Positions 32,073 to 46,844 of a DNA stretch of 64,000 bases are shown one piece after another. Both the position numbers and the translations under genes were made by a program. Numbering within the stretch: the stretch's first letter is position 1; each line of letters opens with the position of its first letter. The notes below the pieces were generated by a model. It had not been told where the DNA came from. It made no database searches and saw nothing but the letters and a program-made list of their open reading frames with translations. Origin of the DNA: Hericium rajendrae (lineage: Eukaryota > Basidiomycota > Agaricomycetes > Russulales > Hericiaceae); NCBI GenBank assembly GCA_033439255.1, contig CM065882.1, forward strand, positions 1,984,001 through 2,048,000, in the 5' to 3' direction.

Positions 32073-32519
32073 AGATTGTTGTCTCGTCCCACTTACGGAG
32101 GTCAATTATCCTATCTATGACTTGCAGGCATTTCGTACAACGCACTACTTAGCTCGATGTAGATGCGTGCGAAGTCTACACTACTACAATCTAAACTTCA
32201 TGGATATCACATGGATCTGCTGCATAGCTAGGCGTTGATGAAGTATTGGCAAGCGACTCCTCCCCAATCATCAAGTTCAAACCTTTGATCAACAGTCACT
32301 TGCTCTCGGTCAATAATTTTATCATCCATGGTATGATGCAGTCTCCTACGACAAAAAGTAACTAACGCGATGTCCGTGAATACAATACTGTAGATACATC
32401 AACTAAAGTGAGAGACATGAGAAATAAAGGCCAGCCCTTCCTCTGGTGGTAGCGCACATACACGATCCTCCCCCCTCCGCTACACCGCTCTACGTACACT
32501 GCCCGGCGCCACACCATCA
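32073..32519. other. intergenic region between convergent genes
   Basis: About 450 AT-rich bases between the 3' ends of the binding-protein-like gene and TVP38. No other feature was seen. Confidence 0.35.
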
Positions 32520-34616
32520 TCAGAAGGGTCCTGAGTGATAGCTCGGCGGCGGCGGCGACGTGCGCGCGCTCAGGCCGCCGGCGTAAGATGGCGCGCCGCC
32601 TTGCGACGGCAGCGGTGGCGGCGGCGCGGCGAACGGCGGCATGGGCAAGTCCGTGGGTTCGGCGAAGGCAGGTGGCGAGGCATATTGCGCTGTGCGAGGT
32701 GTATTTACGGTCGTCTGGGGCGCGGGCGGCGGGGGGATGGTAGGCGGGGAATATTCTGGGTATGTTGGTCTGTCCGCGAAAGGATTGGACGGCAGCGAGT
32801 CGTCGCTCTCCTGGCGCACGGGCAGTCTTCCGTCGCCTCGCGGGCTCGATGGGTATTGGACGCCAACGCCGGTGCCCGCAGTGCCTGTGCGCTGGGGACG
32901 TTGTGGCTGAGGAGAATAGACGCGCGGATCGCCGGCATAGCCGACGGCGCGACCTTGCGAATCCCACTGCTGGTGCTGCGACCCCAGACCAGGTGCGGTC
33001 AACGGAATATCGGTCTCAGATCCGTTGGGGTTGAAGGGTCCTGTAGTCGAGGACGCGAAAGTAGTGCCACTGGGGCCGTAAGGGAGATCCGAAGTCTCCA
33101 GCTTCATTTGCCTGAGATATATGCATTGTGAACAATGACTGGACGTGAAGTAGCGAGTACACATACCGAGCCTTCCGACGTTCGTGGATGACATCATGTC
33201 GGACTTTACCCATCTGGCGGTAGATATACCACATGGCCAAGAAAGTGACGACGAAAGTGACGCCGATAACCGCGTCACTAGCAATCTTCTGGCCCGTCGT
33301 TTCGCCTACGGAGAGACTGTTAGCTGGCCCATCGAAGTGATTGAGTATGAATAACGCACTGTCTCCAGCATTTTCTACCAATACACCAATGTAGACGGTG
33401 ACGAATTGCTTCGGGAGTGAGAGGATGGCGGCAATGGAGAATGTGATCACACCGATACCGCAAGTAGAGAATACAGCGGTCGTAACTATGGGCATGAAAC
33501 GCAATGCCATCAGCATCAGATTACGGTCAAGCGCGCGCTGGGAAAACTCACAGTGCCCTGGGATGGCGCTCAGACGTGCAAGAAATACAATCTTGAAGCC
33601 ACCTTCTCGCACGACCTTTGCGAGACACGCATAGCTGATATTGCTCTTCTCAAACTTCTCGCCTCGGGAGCGACAGCAGTATTTGAAGGCGCTGGTAGAA
33701 TAGACTCAATACGGATGAGCGGCTAGCAACGCAGAGAAATAGACGCACTAGAATGTCCCAAGTTCGCCAAGGAATGTACCGGCTGCGACGATAGCAAACC
33801 CGATCCAGAGGCCCCACACGACGCCACAAAGAATGGCGACAATTTCGTGGCCGAATAGCTGCGGAGAAAACGTCAGGAAACCATGCCCAAAACCCACCTT
33901 CGGACACAAAGCGCCGTCGATCAGAACCTGTACTGAGACTCACCGGAGGAAATGATATAACAAACAGGATTGCAATGGGAATCAGCCATCCAGCTGTAAG
34001 ACTAGACACAAGCCAAACCAAGTTAGCATCTAATATGCGCGCATATAGGGACTGCTGCGAAGACTAAGACAGAAGTGGAAAGCTTGCGATCATTCAACGC
34101 GCGTTTCCGCAGTTCCCCGCGATGCACGGTACTCCAGGCGCAGAAATATCTGACAGAAAGGAGACTCACTTCTTCATCCAATTCGTGGCAGGGGTCAGCC
34201 AGTGCACGATTTGTGTGTGGTAGATGGTCATGAGGGCAGTAAGGACAAGGATGATAACCAGGGCGACGTAGTACCCTGTGATATTGAATTACATGTTAGA
34301 ATATTTCTGAGGCACCCATACCGTCCTTGCATCAGCGAAGAAAGAAGCACGCACACAACCACTCTCTCCTGAGCCAAAATCGCCAATTCAGCATCTTCTT
34401 CCAATCGAAGAAGGTGTCCCGGTCGAGTTCCGCCTGCTCACTGGGCGTGGGGCTGGGGGTGCGAGATATCCGCCGGCCAGCATCTTCGGGCTTGCCGAAT
34501 TGTATGACATCCACAGTCGACGCAGAGTTGAGCTGGTAGGGCTTGTTGTTGGTGGGAGGGTAAAGGCATCCGTCGTTGGAGGGTGGTCCACCATATGCCT
34601 GATATGGGGAAGACAT
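32520..34616 (-). CDS. TVP38: TVP38/TMEM64 family Golgi membrane protein (VTT domain)
   Basis: A multi-pass Golgi/vesicle membrane protein of the VTT (formerly SNARE-associated) family. The start is MSSPYQAYGGPPSNDGCLYP, followed by a cytosolic Ser/Pro region and WFDWK-like DTFFDWKKMLNWRFWLRREW. Helices follow: YALVIILVLTALMTIYHTQI, then after short introns SLTAGWLIPIAILFVISFPP. The conserved family core is KFEKSNISYACLAKVVREGG and FKIVFLARLSAIPGH. Next is TTAVFSTCGIGVITFSIAAI, then LSLPKQFVTVYIGVLVE, the typical VTT re-entrant region. A last helix is IGVTFVVTFLAMWYIYRQM. The final 180 or so residues are a Pro/Ser-rich cytosolic tail ending SPPPPSYHSGPF with TGA. About 7 exons are visible. 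Family assignment is firm; the exact trafficking role is not known from sequence. Confidence 0.87.
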
Positions 34617-36265
34617 GAGGGTCGTCACTGGTATATGGGGGTGATTTTAACGGTTTATGAGGATATAGTACGGGCGCACGCCCCGGGGAATATGAAGGAG
34701 AGAAGAAAGAGGGAACTGCAGGCGGTGTCGTAGTGAAGGGCCCAGTGTCGAGCGCGCGCTCTAGTGGCAGTGCGTATTCGGCTAAGCCGGTGTAGCTTCC
34801 CTTTCCCACGCGCGTCGTGCTGAACTTCCACTTTTCCTCAAGAACCACTCGTTTCATCCCCCAAACTATACCGCTTGGCATCAGCTCGTTATAAGCCATT
34901 GTTAGGCGATCCGCGGGCCAACAGCCCCAAAGATATTGGTATGGACGCCGTTTGCTCCCGTCTATTGTTCTTTCTGTGCCCTGGAATGGTTTCTTGAACG
35001 GGATACCTTTGTCTCAGCACGCTCTTCTGCCGGCTGTGTTAAAAAAGAAGACAAGACTGCCTATCGGAATTCAGTCGTGGAAACCGGACTTGTTGTATCT
35101 GCATGGAGCATCCTGTAGTAAAATGCCTGGAGTACAAGGCAGCTCACTGGTGTGTACACTTATAATAATGCACCGCTGCAATTCGCTACGTCATTTCGTA
35201 AGTTTGTCTGCGCTCCCAGCTGGCACAACCCATTCATCTCAGCGCGCCTCGAGGCATACGCGAGCCCAAAGTGGAGCTGTCTTTGCCTCGTTCTTGCAAT
35301 GTGGCCAGTTACAGCAGAACTCGAACACAAACGTGATCTGCATCATCCAGAGATTGTAGCCCTTGATCATTTTTTCAATATCCACCGTTTGTGCGTGTGC
35401 CGGTCTGCTATGTAGATCAGTGCACAACATCGTGCGCTTTACCATACGTCGGCCCGCTCGCGCGAAACAAAGATGACTTGCATAAGTACTCCGGTTGTTC
35501 CGGCTTCGGACATACGTGACAATAGCGCTCTTCTCTGGCAACGCATCGATGTCGCGGCACAATGGCGAACTGCGCAGCAGGTACTCTCGGCTCCTCCGTG
35601 CGCCGCGTATAGGACCAAATGGCAATTGGTACGTACTTTTCAGCGTGGCGATGCGTTCTGGGAATGCATCATAGTTGGGCTGTGTCCTCAGGCCACACAG
35701 GCCCGTGGCATATGTGTGCCGAGACAGGTTACATACCAGCGACCCATCCAAAGAGCGAGCATCATCGTTATATGGGTGACCAATCAAGACATCACTAGTT
35801 CGACTCGTTAGATGGCTCGGCATGTCTGATCGATCACGTACCCATGATGTATCTGATTCTGTTCAGCCTCTCCGTCAGTTTCGACTGAAGGTCTGCATAT
35901 CTAAGCCCATTTTTGTCCTTTTCTCGCAACGATGGCATCGAGCAGTACGCTCAACAACAAGGATTTTGAAAGATATATCTAGGATACAACAACAATGGGT
36001 GTGTCGTTGTAATGGTTGAAAGCCTCAGCCATTTCTCAGCCTTGAACGTAGCTAAGGACGTGAGCCGGGGACGCGGTGTAGCCCAAGTTCGGGATGACAT
36101 CATTTGCACCTTGGTGTTCCCTCCTCCCACAAAACCTCGAAAATCACCTTGCTCCGTCCTCTAATATCCGTCTCATTACCTACTGCTCATACGCACCTCA
36201 TCACGCCTCATCCTCACTAGGAACTACACGCCTCAGTTACTGAGCGACTCGATCAATCGCTCACA
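34617..36265. other. 1.6-kb intergenic region, no confirmed gene
   Basis: No recognised gene. A minus-strand frame (35239-35823) stays open for 194 codons and ends with a partly hydrophobic stretch (NLWMMQITFVFEFCCNW), but no family or splice chain supports it. The last 200 bases, with CT-rich DNA, are the upstream region of the next plus-strand gene. Confidence 0.3.
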
Positions 36266-36788
36266 ATGTCCGACGAATACGCGAACACCGGCTTCAAAGG
36301 CACTCTCGCGAACGATAGTGAGTCTCAAAACACACGATCACGCTTTCACTGACGCGCCGCAGCTATCGGCGATACTATCCCGAAAGGCGAAGATGCGCCC
36401 AGCAGCGACTTCGCGACAGGCAACTACCCTCCCCCAATCGACTGTAAGCCGCGCCTCGCGCTCACGCGACTACGACTGACACTGACACGCATTTCTAGCG
36501 ACATCGTCCGGCGGCTTCAGATCCACCGAAAGCCCACAGGACAAGACACAGACAGGCAGCACGGACGGCAGCCTGATCGACCAGTCCATGAACGGCGTTC
36601 CTCTGCACTCGCAGCTGCGTGACGCGAAGCAGGGTGTTGATGAACGCGCGAGGGAATATCTGAACCCGTATGCGGGGAGCAGCATGGAGAATCGCGAACA
36701 GGCGGCGGAGGCTCTGGCAAGTCAGTACAGGGATGCGAGAGGTCGAATGTATAAGGGAGGAGGACCAGATGACGACCCTGGAGCATGA
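36266..36788 (+). CDS. small hydrophilic protein of unknown function
   Basis: Three exons: from ATG 36266 to about 36317, about 36363 to 36444, and about 36500 to 36788. Intron ends are GTGAGT..GCAG and GTAAGC..CTAG, and frames join cleanly. The start is MSDEYANTGFKGTLANDTIG. The roughly 140-residue product is polar, without signal peptide or membrane helix, and rich in Gly, Asp, Ser and Gln (for example QLRDAKQGVDERAREYLNPY). It ends GGGPDDDPGA with TGA. The composition resembles stress-protective, LEA-like hydrophilins (inference only). No family was recognised. Confidence 0.65.
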
Positions 36789-37114
36789 GTAGGGATGCTC
36801 ATCGCTGCATGTTGAAATCGCAGCATAGCTTGTAAGATATAGAAGTCTCAATGAAGCAGATTCGGAGCCAAGAACTCTGCATGCGCCTACCCATGCAACA
36901 ACCGCCCGTGCAACGCTAATGAGCCAGACAGCACCAAAGACTCCGCAAACTCTGACACAGGCAGAACGCACACAAAAAGCTGATGAGCGGGGATGCAGTG
37001 ATGTATAGATTGCCAATGCCATGAAATGTCGCGAAAATATTAGCCCATGAGTAAATGCAGGTCATAACGGACTGTGGGGTAAATCACTGAACCACAGCTC
37101 TACCACTCCGCCGC
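36789..37114. other. intergenic region between convergent genes
   Basis: About 325 bases between the 3' ends of the hydrophilic protein gene and HSP10. Nothing further was seen. Confidence 0.3.
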
Positions 37115-37618
37115 TCACTCCTGGATCTTCGCCAAGATGTCCGAGTCCTTGAACAGGAAGTACTCCTACACGCGCATGGGTGAGCACGCGTAACGGAACG
37201 ACACGGGATGACGTGACACGTACCTCCTCGCCGACCTTGATCGAGTTGCCGCCCCAGCCAGGCAGCAGGACACGGTCGCCTGCCTTGACCGTCACGGGCA
37301 CAATCTTGCCATCCTTGTTTGGTGCGCCGGGGCCGGTCGCGATGACGGTCGCTTCCGGCAGGGGGTTGTTCGTTGCTGACGTGGGCAGGAAAATGCCAGT
37401 CGCGGTTTTCTAGGGGCAATACACGTGTCAGCTGTGAGAGTAGAGCAACAGATGCCGCGAAGACATACAGTCTCGGGCTTGAAGCGTTGGACCAAAACGC
37501 GGTCAAGGAGGGGAACGAGAGACTTGATCGACTTGAAAGTAGCCTGAGCAGCCTGTGACGGAACGTATAGCGTGTCAGTTTTGCTTGCAATCGCGAAAAC
37601 GGTTTGTGTACGAGCCAT
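37115..37618 (-). CDS. HSP10: mitochondrial 10-kDa chaperonin (HSP10/GroES)
   Basis: The co-chaperonin that caps the Hsp60 ring in the mitochondrial matrix. Conserved parts: SLVPLLDRVLVQRFKPET, then after an intron (GTATGT..CCTAG) KTATGIFLPTSATNNPLPEA, TVIATGPGAPNKDGKIVPV and KAGDRVLLPGWGGNSIKVGE. A second intron (GTACGT..TGTAG) leads to EEYFLFKDSDILAKIQE and TGA. The start at 37618 gives MARTQTVFAIASKTDTLYVP before the core. This lead is longer than the usual few residues, so it may be a targeting extension or include an unrecognised intron near the ATG. The core is complete, including the mobile loop. Confidence 0.93.
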
Positions 37619-38315
37619 TGCAACGAAAAGACAATAAGAAGGGGATAAGAGTGAGCTAATGAGCAGGAGGAATGGCTGGCAGACAGAAGCTGGGAAATCG
37701 AAACGAGGAGAACGCTCCCGACTTTTTCATCCACACGCGTCTGTTTGTCCCGAGCAAACAAATTGGGCCACGTGACATCAAGCGCATCCTCGTCGCGCCT
37801 GTCGTTGCTGCTTCATTTAGCACTCAGCGCAAACCACAGATATTGAACGTTGAGCCAGAAATATCAGAAATCTAGTGCAGCAAGAACATATAACCGGATC
37901 GCGTTGAAAAGTCACGTACCAATCATAACGACGCCCCGATGAAGAAGTTCATCTTCGTCGCGTCGCGTCTGCCATTTGACTGAAACCGTATAATTAATAT
38001 TCGTTCTCATGCTACTGCTGTTTGTTTCAATCGATGGTTGCAAGGCTCGTAAGTATGATGCAGGCTAAACTAGACAGTGATATACGAATGCTATGAGGGG
38101 AATGCCACAAGAAGAAATGAGAGACCGTATCTGTCAACGCGACAAGACCTACATATGAACACGAAAAAGTAGAGGGAATCATGAGGGCATTGCGACAGGC
38201 CCGTAAAGAAAGGAGAGGCATCCACGTGAAGCCAGTGACCAGAGTAATGAATCGTACGTATATGGCGGGTGTCGCAGAGGCAATGTAAAGCAACGATACG
38301 CCAGGAAGAAAGGGC
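37619..38315. other. intergenic region between HSP10 and MUB1
   Basis: About 700 bases without a supported gene. It includes the HSP10 upstream region and the 3' side of MUB1. No clear heat-shock element array was identified by eye. Confidence 0.3.
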
Positions 38316-41300
38316 TCAGTCGATGTCCATCGACAGGTCCTCTCCAACACTATACATTGAGCTATCAGCCTGCACAAATCCCCGCGAGGGTCCAGCAATC
38401 GCTCCCAATTCCGGCCTGGAGTCCGAGGGGACATTAAAAAAGCGACTTCTGCCGGGCGCTGACGGCCTCGTAGGAGAGTCCACCACAGGAGCCATCCCAC
38501 CAGGCATCGTCTCTGCGCGTCGTCGTCCAGCAGGACTGTTCTGCGCATCCTGCTCTTCCCGAGCAGCCACAGGAGACGCGAATGGAACAAAATAGTTCTC
38601 GCGCGGACCTGCATCAGGATTATTGGCAAACGGTGACGGTTCGTAGAATGCGCGACTCCAACCTGCATGTCTTCCGGCAGCACCGTCCACAGGACCAGGA
38701 GCACCAATAGGCATCTGCGGATTGAGGGGTTCCATGGGCCGTTGGGCGGTCGCTACGGCTCGTGCAACCTCCGCCGTGTCTGTACCCCCTCCAGCTGTCG
38801 CGTTTACTCGCTCTCTGATGCGCTCCCGTTCTCGCTCGCGCCGCTCCCAACCGCCCCTGTTCCTGCCACCTCCTCCAGTAGACCCACTCGGGCCACCATC
38901 ACCCTCGCCTGCCTCATCCCTCCCCTGGTCCTTGCCTGCATCCTTGCCCTCAGTGTCCTCCTCCTCCTTCGCACTGCACCAGAACCGGTGCCCTTCACTC
39001 CACGCCGTGCTCTGGCATTCTTTCCCACAGTACTTCGCCTTGCGACACCGTCTGCATTTGGCGAACTCTCGTGGGTACGATTCCCACCGACCACAAAGCA
39101 CTGTAAACACAGCCCATCTCGTCAGCCTTGCAATGAGAAGGTGGAATGAATACAACCCACTGTTGGCACATTGCCGAATCCCCCCTCTGCTGTCATCCTT
39201 TCGACAAGCGTTGCGCATGATAACTCCTGCCCAGTACTGAATGTCCGACGGAAGCGTCGGTGGAGGATTGGGCAGATCGCTTTCGGAGGAGCTAGGCCGG
39301 AAGGTAAACCGTTCCACTAATGAAAACACGTTGGTTTGACGTGGTGGATTAGGCGCTGCAGGCGTTGGTGTGGGAGGCATAAATGGTATCCGCTCCTTCT
39401 CCTTCTCCTTACCACGCCCGAACGCTTTGAAGAATCCAGATCCGGAAGCCTCCTTCCCAGGTGTGCGGGAAGATCCAGTACTACCAGTCGAAGATGGTCC
39501 GATTGTAGCACCACTGCTTCGCTGAGTTCCAGAACTATGCAGAGCGGCAGTTGCCGGATGGAAGCTTGGGCGTGGCTTGTAAAAGCCTGTCGAACATGAG
39601 GATATTTACTGAGGTACGCAAGCAGCTGTAAGCTGACAAGGACGTCCTCATCGCGGTATGGCCCGGTATCCGAGTCGCGGTGGTGATGGTGGCCATGGCC
39701 AGGAGCAATAGCGCGCACGGCGTTGGCGGCATTGGCATCAACACCAGGTACACCAGGACGAACGTTGGGAAGGGGAAGATTTCGCTGAATGGGCGCGTTT
39801 GGTCGCATAGGGGTAGCTTCCTGGGCATCATCGCTATCCTGGCCGCGAGGTGTCATTCCAGCGTCGGCTGCGAAGGGCAAGCCAATAGTGACAGCCCGCG
39901 GCGTGACATCAGTGGTGTTGCGAGCGCGTCGCATGGTTCCAGTGTCCCGAACAGTCCGCGTAGGCTCGATCGCACCCGGTGCGCCAGGAGGAGCACCCAT
40001 CGCGAAATCGTCATTGGTGTCCAGAGCAACAATGCCATCCTCTACGCCCACGCCGTCCCCACCAACCTCTTGATCGCTATTGATGATAATGTGTGCATCA
40101 GAATTAAGTTCAAGAGAAGCGTTCGCCGTTGCAGGACCGGCATCAGAAACAATTCCGACAGCTCTCCGGTTGTGCGGTGACGTCTGTGGGTTGCGTACCA
40201 TGGGTATTGACATTGGCTCGGGCGAGGGGAGATACTAGTTGTATCGCCAGTTTGGTCGCGGTCCATGTCCACATCGACGTCCACATCACCATCGTCTTCG
40301 GTCTCGGTCTCCGGACGCGAGGGGCCACGAGAGGTTGATGCAGAGGCAACGCTAGGTCGAATAGTGCCCTGACGATCACGGACGCGATGGTTGCGCCGTG
40401 GCAGATGTGTGTTTGATGGGTCCCAGATAGGTCGAGCGATGATCGTGCCGCTGCGGTCACGACCTGGGACTTCGACGGCGCCCGTGGGGGTGTTAGATCC
40501 GGCAGGGGTTGCATTTGTGGAAATGTCCGTCGATGTCTCTGCATCGGTGTCAACAGAAGCAGTTTCAGATGGAGGGTCGGGAGAGGGTGAAAGTGAATTC
40601 GCAATCGATCGGGATGGGCGAGAAGCGGATGCGTCGGCGGCGAGCAGTATGTCCTCATCCTAGGCAATGTGAGCTACCATCAAGTAGGTATAAGAGCAAC
40701 TAACCTCTATAGGTTCCTGATCTGAAGGTGTTGCACGGATGGACCTTCGATGGGTGATACGCTCGACTTCCCGGCGGGCAAGCTGTTGCCTTTCGAGGGC
40801 ACGTGCAAGCTCAGCGGCCTGCTCACGAGTCCTCTGCTCCGCCTGAGCCTGTCTTCGGGCTGCCCTCTGTTCGCGTGTCTCTCGCGGGACGCCTGTGGCG
40901 CTGGAGCTCGGGCCCACAGCGAACCCCTTGTGGGCGAGCCACGCCTCAAGAATACAACCGACAACTTCGAGAGTGCCAGCCTGTACGACGCGAGCGCGGA
41001 TGGCCTCGTTCCCTCTAACGCCAATATTGACGATAGACTGAAAGGCGAGCGAGAAGCGGTAGGCGGCTTGCTTGTCAAACGTCTTGGGGTTCAGGGTGGG
41101 CACGCTTGGCTGCGGGTGGTGATTGGGCGGCAAAAGGCCGTAGAGCATGGCGGGATTCTCTGGCGGGGGCGGTGACATACAGAAGTCGAGCAGAATGCGG
41201 ACGAGGCGCTCGAGACCGCCATCCATTGTCATGATCTCGCGTATCCGGGGGGATGAGGAGGTGAGATAGGTGAGGTGTGAGAGCGAGTTGAAGAGCGGTA

Positions 41301-41471
41301 GGGGAGAGCCGGTGTCGAGAGCTTTATACGCCAAACGATCCAAACGTCATGCACAACATCCTGAAGAACATTGAAAATATATAGAACGTACCCCTTCGGT
41401 CATAAAGCTGAGAGGAGATGCAGACCGACGCCCTGTTCTGGGCGGGGAATGCGAAGTTGGACTCGCGCATA
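38316..41471 (-). CDS. MUB1: MYND-finger protein MUB1/SamB
   Basis: A large protein of the Mub1/SamB family. In yeast Mub1 works with the ubiquitin ligase Ubr2 to degrade Rpn4; in Aspergillus SamB affects morphogenesis. The start MRESNFAFPAQNRASVCISS, then QLYDRR, joins after an intron to ALDTGSPLPLFNSLSHLTYL and SSSPRIREIMTMDGGLERLV, the conserved armadillo-like N-terminal region. A charged coiled part follows (REQRAARRQAQAEQRTREQA). Next are long Ser/Asp-rich linkers with the acidic run DVDVDVDMDRD, and LVSLQLLAYLSKYPHVRQAF. The MYND zinc finger is spliced across a 60-base intron (about 39107-39166): RQCAN-MLCGRWESYPREFA, KCRRCRKAKYCGKECQSTAW, SEGHRFWC. The C-terminus is low-complexity and ends SMYSVGEDLSMDID with TGA. 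About 7 exons are visible; borders in 39300-40700 are approximate. Confidence 0.88.
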
Positions 41472-41968
41472 AGGTCGTCTTGCGGGGAGGGGTCGTCTAT
41501 GGGTTTGGAGTAACCTGAGAGAGGCAAAGAGGGGAAAATAAAGGGAAAAGAGTAGAAATGGGAGGCGTTGTGGTCTTGACTGTCGGCGTCGTCGTCGAGC
41601 TTGATGATCAAGCTACCGTCTCTGGCGCCTGTGTGTCGCTATTTGGCCCCAGGTGGCTGACTTGGCTGCGCGCGCTCCTCCTTATGGCTTTGGCAGTCGT
41701 TGTTCTCGAAAACATGCTTTGACCATCTGCCACAACACAATATATGTCGCCAGGAGTCCTTGATGCTCGCCACAAGAGGCATATTCGCCGCAATATTCGG
41801 CATCTCTAGTCCCAGGATCCATATCAAGGTACATTACAGTAATCTACTACCGTCATTACTACGATACTTATCCGTATATCCTTATACATGCATGCTACCT
41901 GTCATAACAGTCGTGAACATCGTAAAAGCAATCCAAGAGTCATCACATGTCGACTGAAAATGAAACAC
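41472..41968. other. intergenic region between MUB1 and CBK1
   Basis: About 500 bases between two minus-strand genes, holding the MUB1 upstream region and the CBK1 3' end. It is AT-rich around 41820-41900. No separate gene was seen. Confidence 0.3.
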
Positions 41969-44060
<2,092 letters not shown>

Positions 44061-44737
44061 GGTTGCTGGCTCGGAGGAACGGAAGCAAAATGAAGTGGTG
44101 ATCGCGGGCGTTGCTATATATGGTGTACCAGGTTACGACAGATTAATTTTCCAGCTTGTTGCCATGCCTTCAACACGACATGACACGCTCTCACCCGCAT
44201 TCCGGTGCCGTATTTTACGTACATGCTTTCCCGCCGGAAGACCTGGTTGTGTCAATGTATGTCATGCTTGTGAGCCTCGAGGTTGTATCGACCCAAGTGT
44301 CGTACGCGTCTTCATGCATCATGCATGCATGCCTTGTTATCTCGCGGACGGGACGGACCTTTCGTGGCGTGAGTTCTGATGATTGCCACGGCTTCTTATT
44401 CTGCTACTTTGCCTTCCCAGTCCCCATTCGGATTGAATACTGAATGAATGGTGGATGAATGGCTCGCTCTCACATCACACTCGCCACAGAGCCGCCGATG
44501 AGTAAAAAAAAGCCAGTGGCTTCCGGCAAACGTTCTTCTGCCTGTGAATTGGACACCTGGTAATTGGTCTACAGATCGAAAGGTATTGTGCGGACAATTA
44601 TTGAAGTAGAGCCATAGTGAATGTACCCCGTTTTTACTCGGCATATTCCAAGTCAAGAACAACTGCACAAGCCCGAAGTCATCTTGAAACACTCGACATC
44701 GAGACCAGAGACTCTCCTTGTCGACCAGGGTCAGGCC
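44061..44737. other. intergenic region upstream of CBK1
   Basis: About 680 bases between CBK1 and the seven-helix gene, both on the minus strand. Plus-strand frames here are short and unsupported. Confidence 0.3.
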
Positions 44738-46383
44738 TTAGAACGCTTCTCCCGGCTGATCGAATGCGATCGTATCTACGACGGTGCTTCGACGTGCCTT
44801 GTCACAGCCAGGCTTGTCTATACCCGACATTTCGAGAGACTGTTGACCCGACTGCAACGCTCTCGTGTCATGCTCAGCAAATTGCATGGTAAGGGTGCGC
44901 GAGCCATATGAGCGAGGCGGTGTCATGCCATTCCCCGGGGTGCTTCCCAGCGAAATGGGTGATGTGTCGATGGATGTACCTAAGCCGATGCGAACGATGA
45001 TGAGAGTGGGTGCGATTCCCTGTGCGCCGTATGTAGATCAGTCAAGAGGCATGAAGTAGAACCGTCTGTCCGTACCATGAATTGCTGCATTGCACTTTGA
45101 GGGATAGCCTAGTCAAAAAAGTCCGGTAAGAAATGAGTGACGAGTTCGTTAGAGTATGACGCACATCAAAGACCGGGGCACGGAAGTAGACGATGAAGTA
45201 CACGATAATCGAGAGCGGACATAAAACTCCGGACTCGATACTATGCATTACATGAGACCACCGCGGTGAAATATGTGTATGCAAACGTACAGTATTGTGA
45301 TGATGCCGCTGTACGTCAAACCAGCCTTGCTTGAACCCGCGGGCTTGAAATCCTTAGTGACCCACCAGATCCTCGATGCTTAATGTACACGATCGAGGTC
45401 ATTCAAGGATCGGGATGACAAGATACAAATCCTTACCGATCAGTGTGGTAATGACGATGTTCGTGACCAGAGCTAGTGCGGATGAGGCGAGGCCGAAATT
45501 TGCGTATAAATGACTGTCCTTGAAGAATGCTGGCGGAGGTACCCCAGACGTCGCATCACGCTGCAGATAGTAAATGGCCTGCTGGTAGTTCGCCTCGGCG
45601 AACGTGCATGCTAACAGAAACGTTAGACACCGTTTGAGTCATGACAAGAGGAAAGGTTTCACCTGCCGTGGCTAGTAAGAGGACAATTGAAGGTACGGTC
45701 ACCCACTTCTTGTATTGCCAAACAACAAGGCATCTGTAGATCTACGCATATGTCGTATCGTATGACAACCCGACATACTGATAACGTCGGCGGACCTACC
45801 AGCAAGCCATCGGAGATTAATCTAGCAATTGCGATACACCGTTAACAACGACACGCGAGTATAGATGGAGGACGTACTGATTAATACCAAACAAGACGTA
45901 TTCAACTGTCAGGACTACGTCCGCGAAGAGGACCTCGTCAAATTGGCTGGGTGTATTAGGGCATTCCAAACATGCCCCATTGGGGAAACATTCCGTATTC
46001 GAGATGATATTTGGGGATCGGAGGGTGACAACGAAGTCGAGAACGATGAACAAAGTGCAGAAGGTATACATCGCAATTGACGCGGCCAAAAACCATCGAT
46101 GCGGTCGCTTGTGGATGAGCACGTACACCGAGGCCGCAAATAGCGCGGAATAGAAGCCTGAAGCATCCAGGTCAGCAACGATGGAACTTTCGATGGTGAT
46201 GTAAGACTAACCATATAATAAAGTCTCAATCTTCAAACGAGATCGGTTTGACTTCGAAGAGCATGTAGATAACACGGGTCGCTTACCCATAAGGTGGCCA
46301 AACGAGCCTGACGGAAAGGAAGTTAACACGGGCTCATAGCAAGACTTTTGAACACGTACCATATAATATTTCTCTCCGCACAT
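44738..46383 (-). CDS. Agaricomycete seven-helix membrane protein of unknown function
   Basis: A fungal-specific multi-pass protein of a large, uncharacterised Agaricomycete family. Small first exons join as MCGEKYYM, ARLATLW, IETLLYG and FYSALFAASVYVLIHKR, giving the typical N-terminal helix of this family. Next are HRWFLAASIAMYTFCTLFIV and LFADVVLTVEYVLFGI, then LISDGLLIYRCLVVW with QYKKWVTVPSIVLLLATAA. FGLASSALALVTNIVITTLI, GRIWWVTKDFKPA and GVLCPLSIIVYFIVYF follow. The last helix is GIAPTLIIVRIGLGTSIDTS. The cytosolic tail runs MTPPRSYGSRTLTMQFAEHD to DQPGEAF with stop at 44738. About 10 exons, some of 18-25 bases. Function, ligand and location are unknown; a receptor-like role is only a guess from topology. 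Confidence 0.75.
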
Positions 46384-46844
46384 GATGAATCTTGGCGATA
46401 GCTAATTACTGAGGTGCAGGGAATGTTGGGGGCACCTCAGAAGGAGGTTAATCGACCACCGCCACTTGGCCGCCTCCAATCAACCAAGTATTTATCGCTA
46501 AAGAAGCGACACGTGGAGTGAAATAACGCCCGTAAATCACTACTTAGCACTGTCGATCATATTTATTGCAATTGCGCTAAGAGCTCCAATCCGCGTAACG
46601 GTATAAGTACGTCCCGACATGCCCAGAGAAGATATACATCAACACCGCCAAGCATTGGGCAGTACATGATGAGGAGAGATAAGCAATGAAGTGATCCGAC
46701 ATTTACTGCCTAGGGCATGACTTTCGAAAACGCCATACTTTGACAAAGTAGCCTGGGCGAAGACGGGGAAGTTCAGTTTACAGCTGTGATGGAGACGCGA
46801 TTCGGAGCTTCGAGATCGACGTCGCGGCCGTCCGGAGATAGCCG
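46384..46844. promoter_or_regulatory. divergent intergenic region between the seven-helix gene and POP4
   Basis: About 460 AT-rich bases between divergent starts. It probably holds both upstream regions. No defined site can be named. Confidence 0.3.

Noticed and set aside
35239-35823. 194-codon minus-strand open frame
   Set aside because: No ATG-led exon chain or family match; a hydrophobic end alone is not enough.
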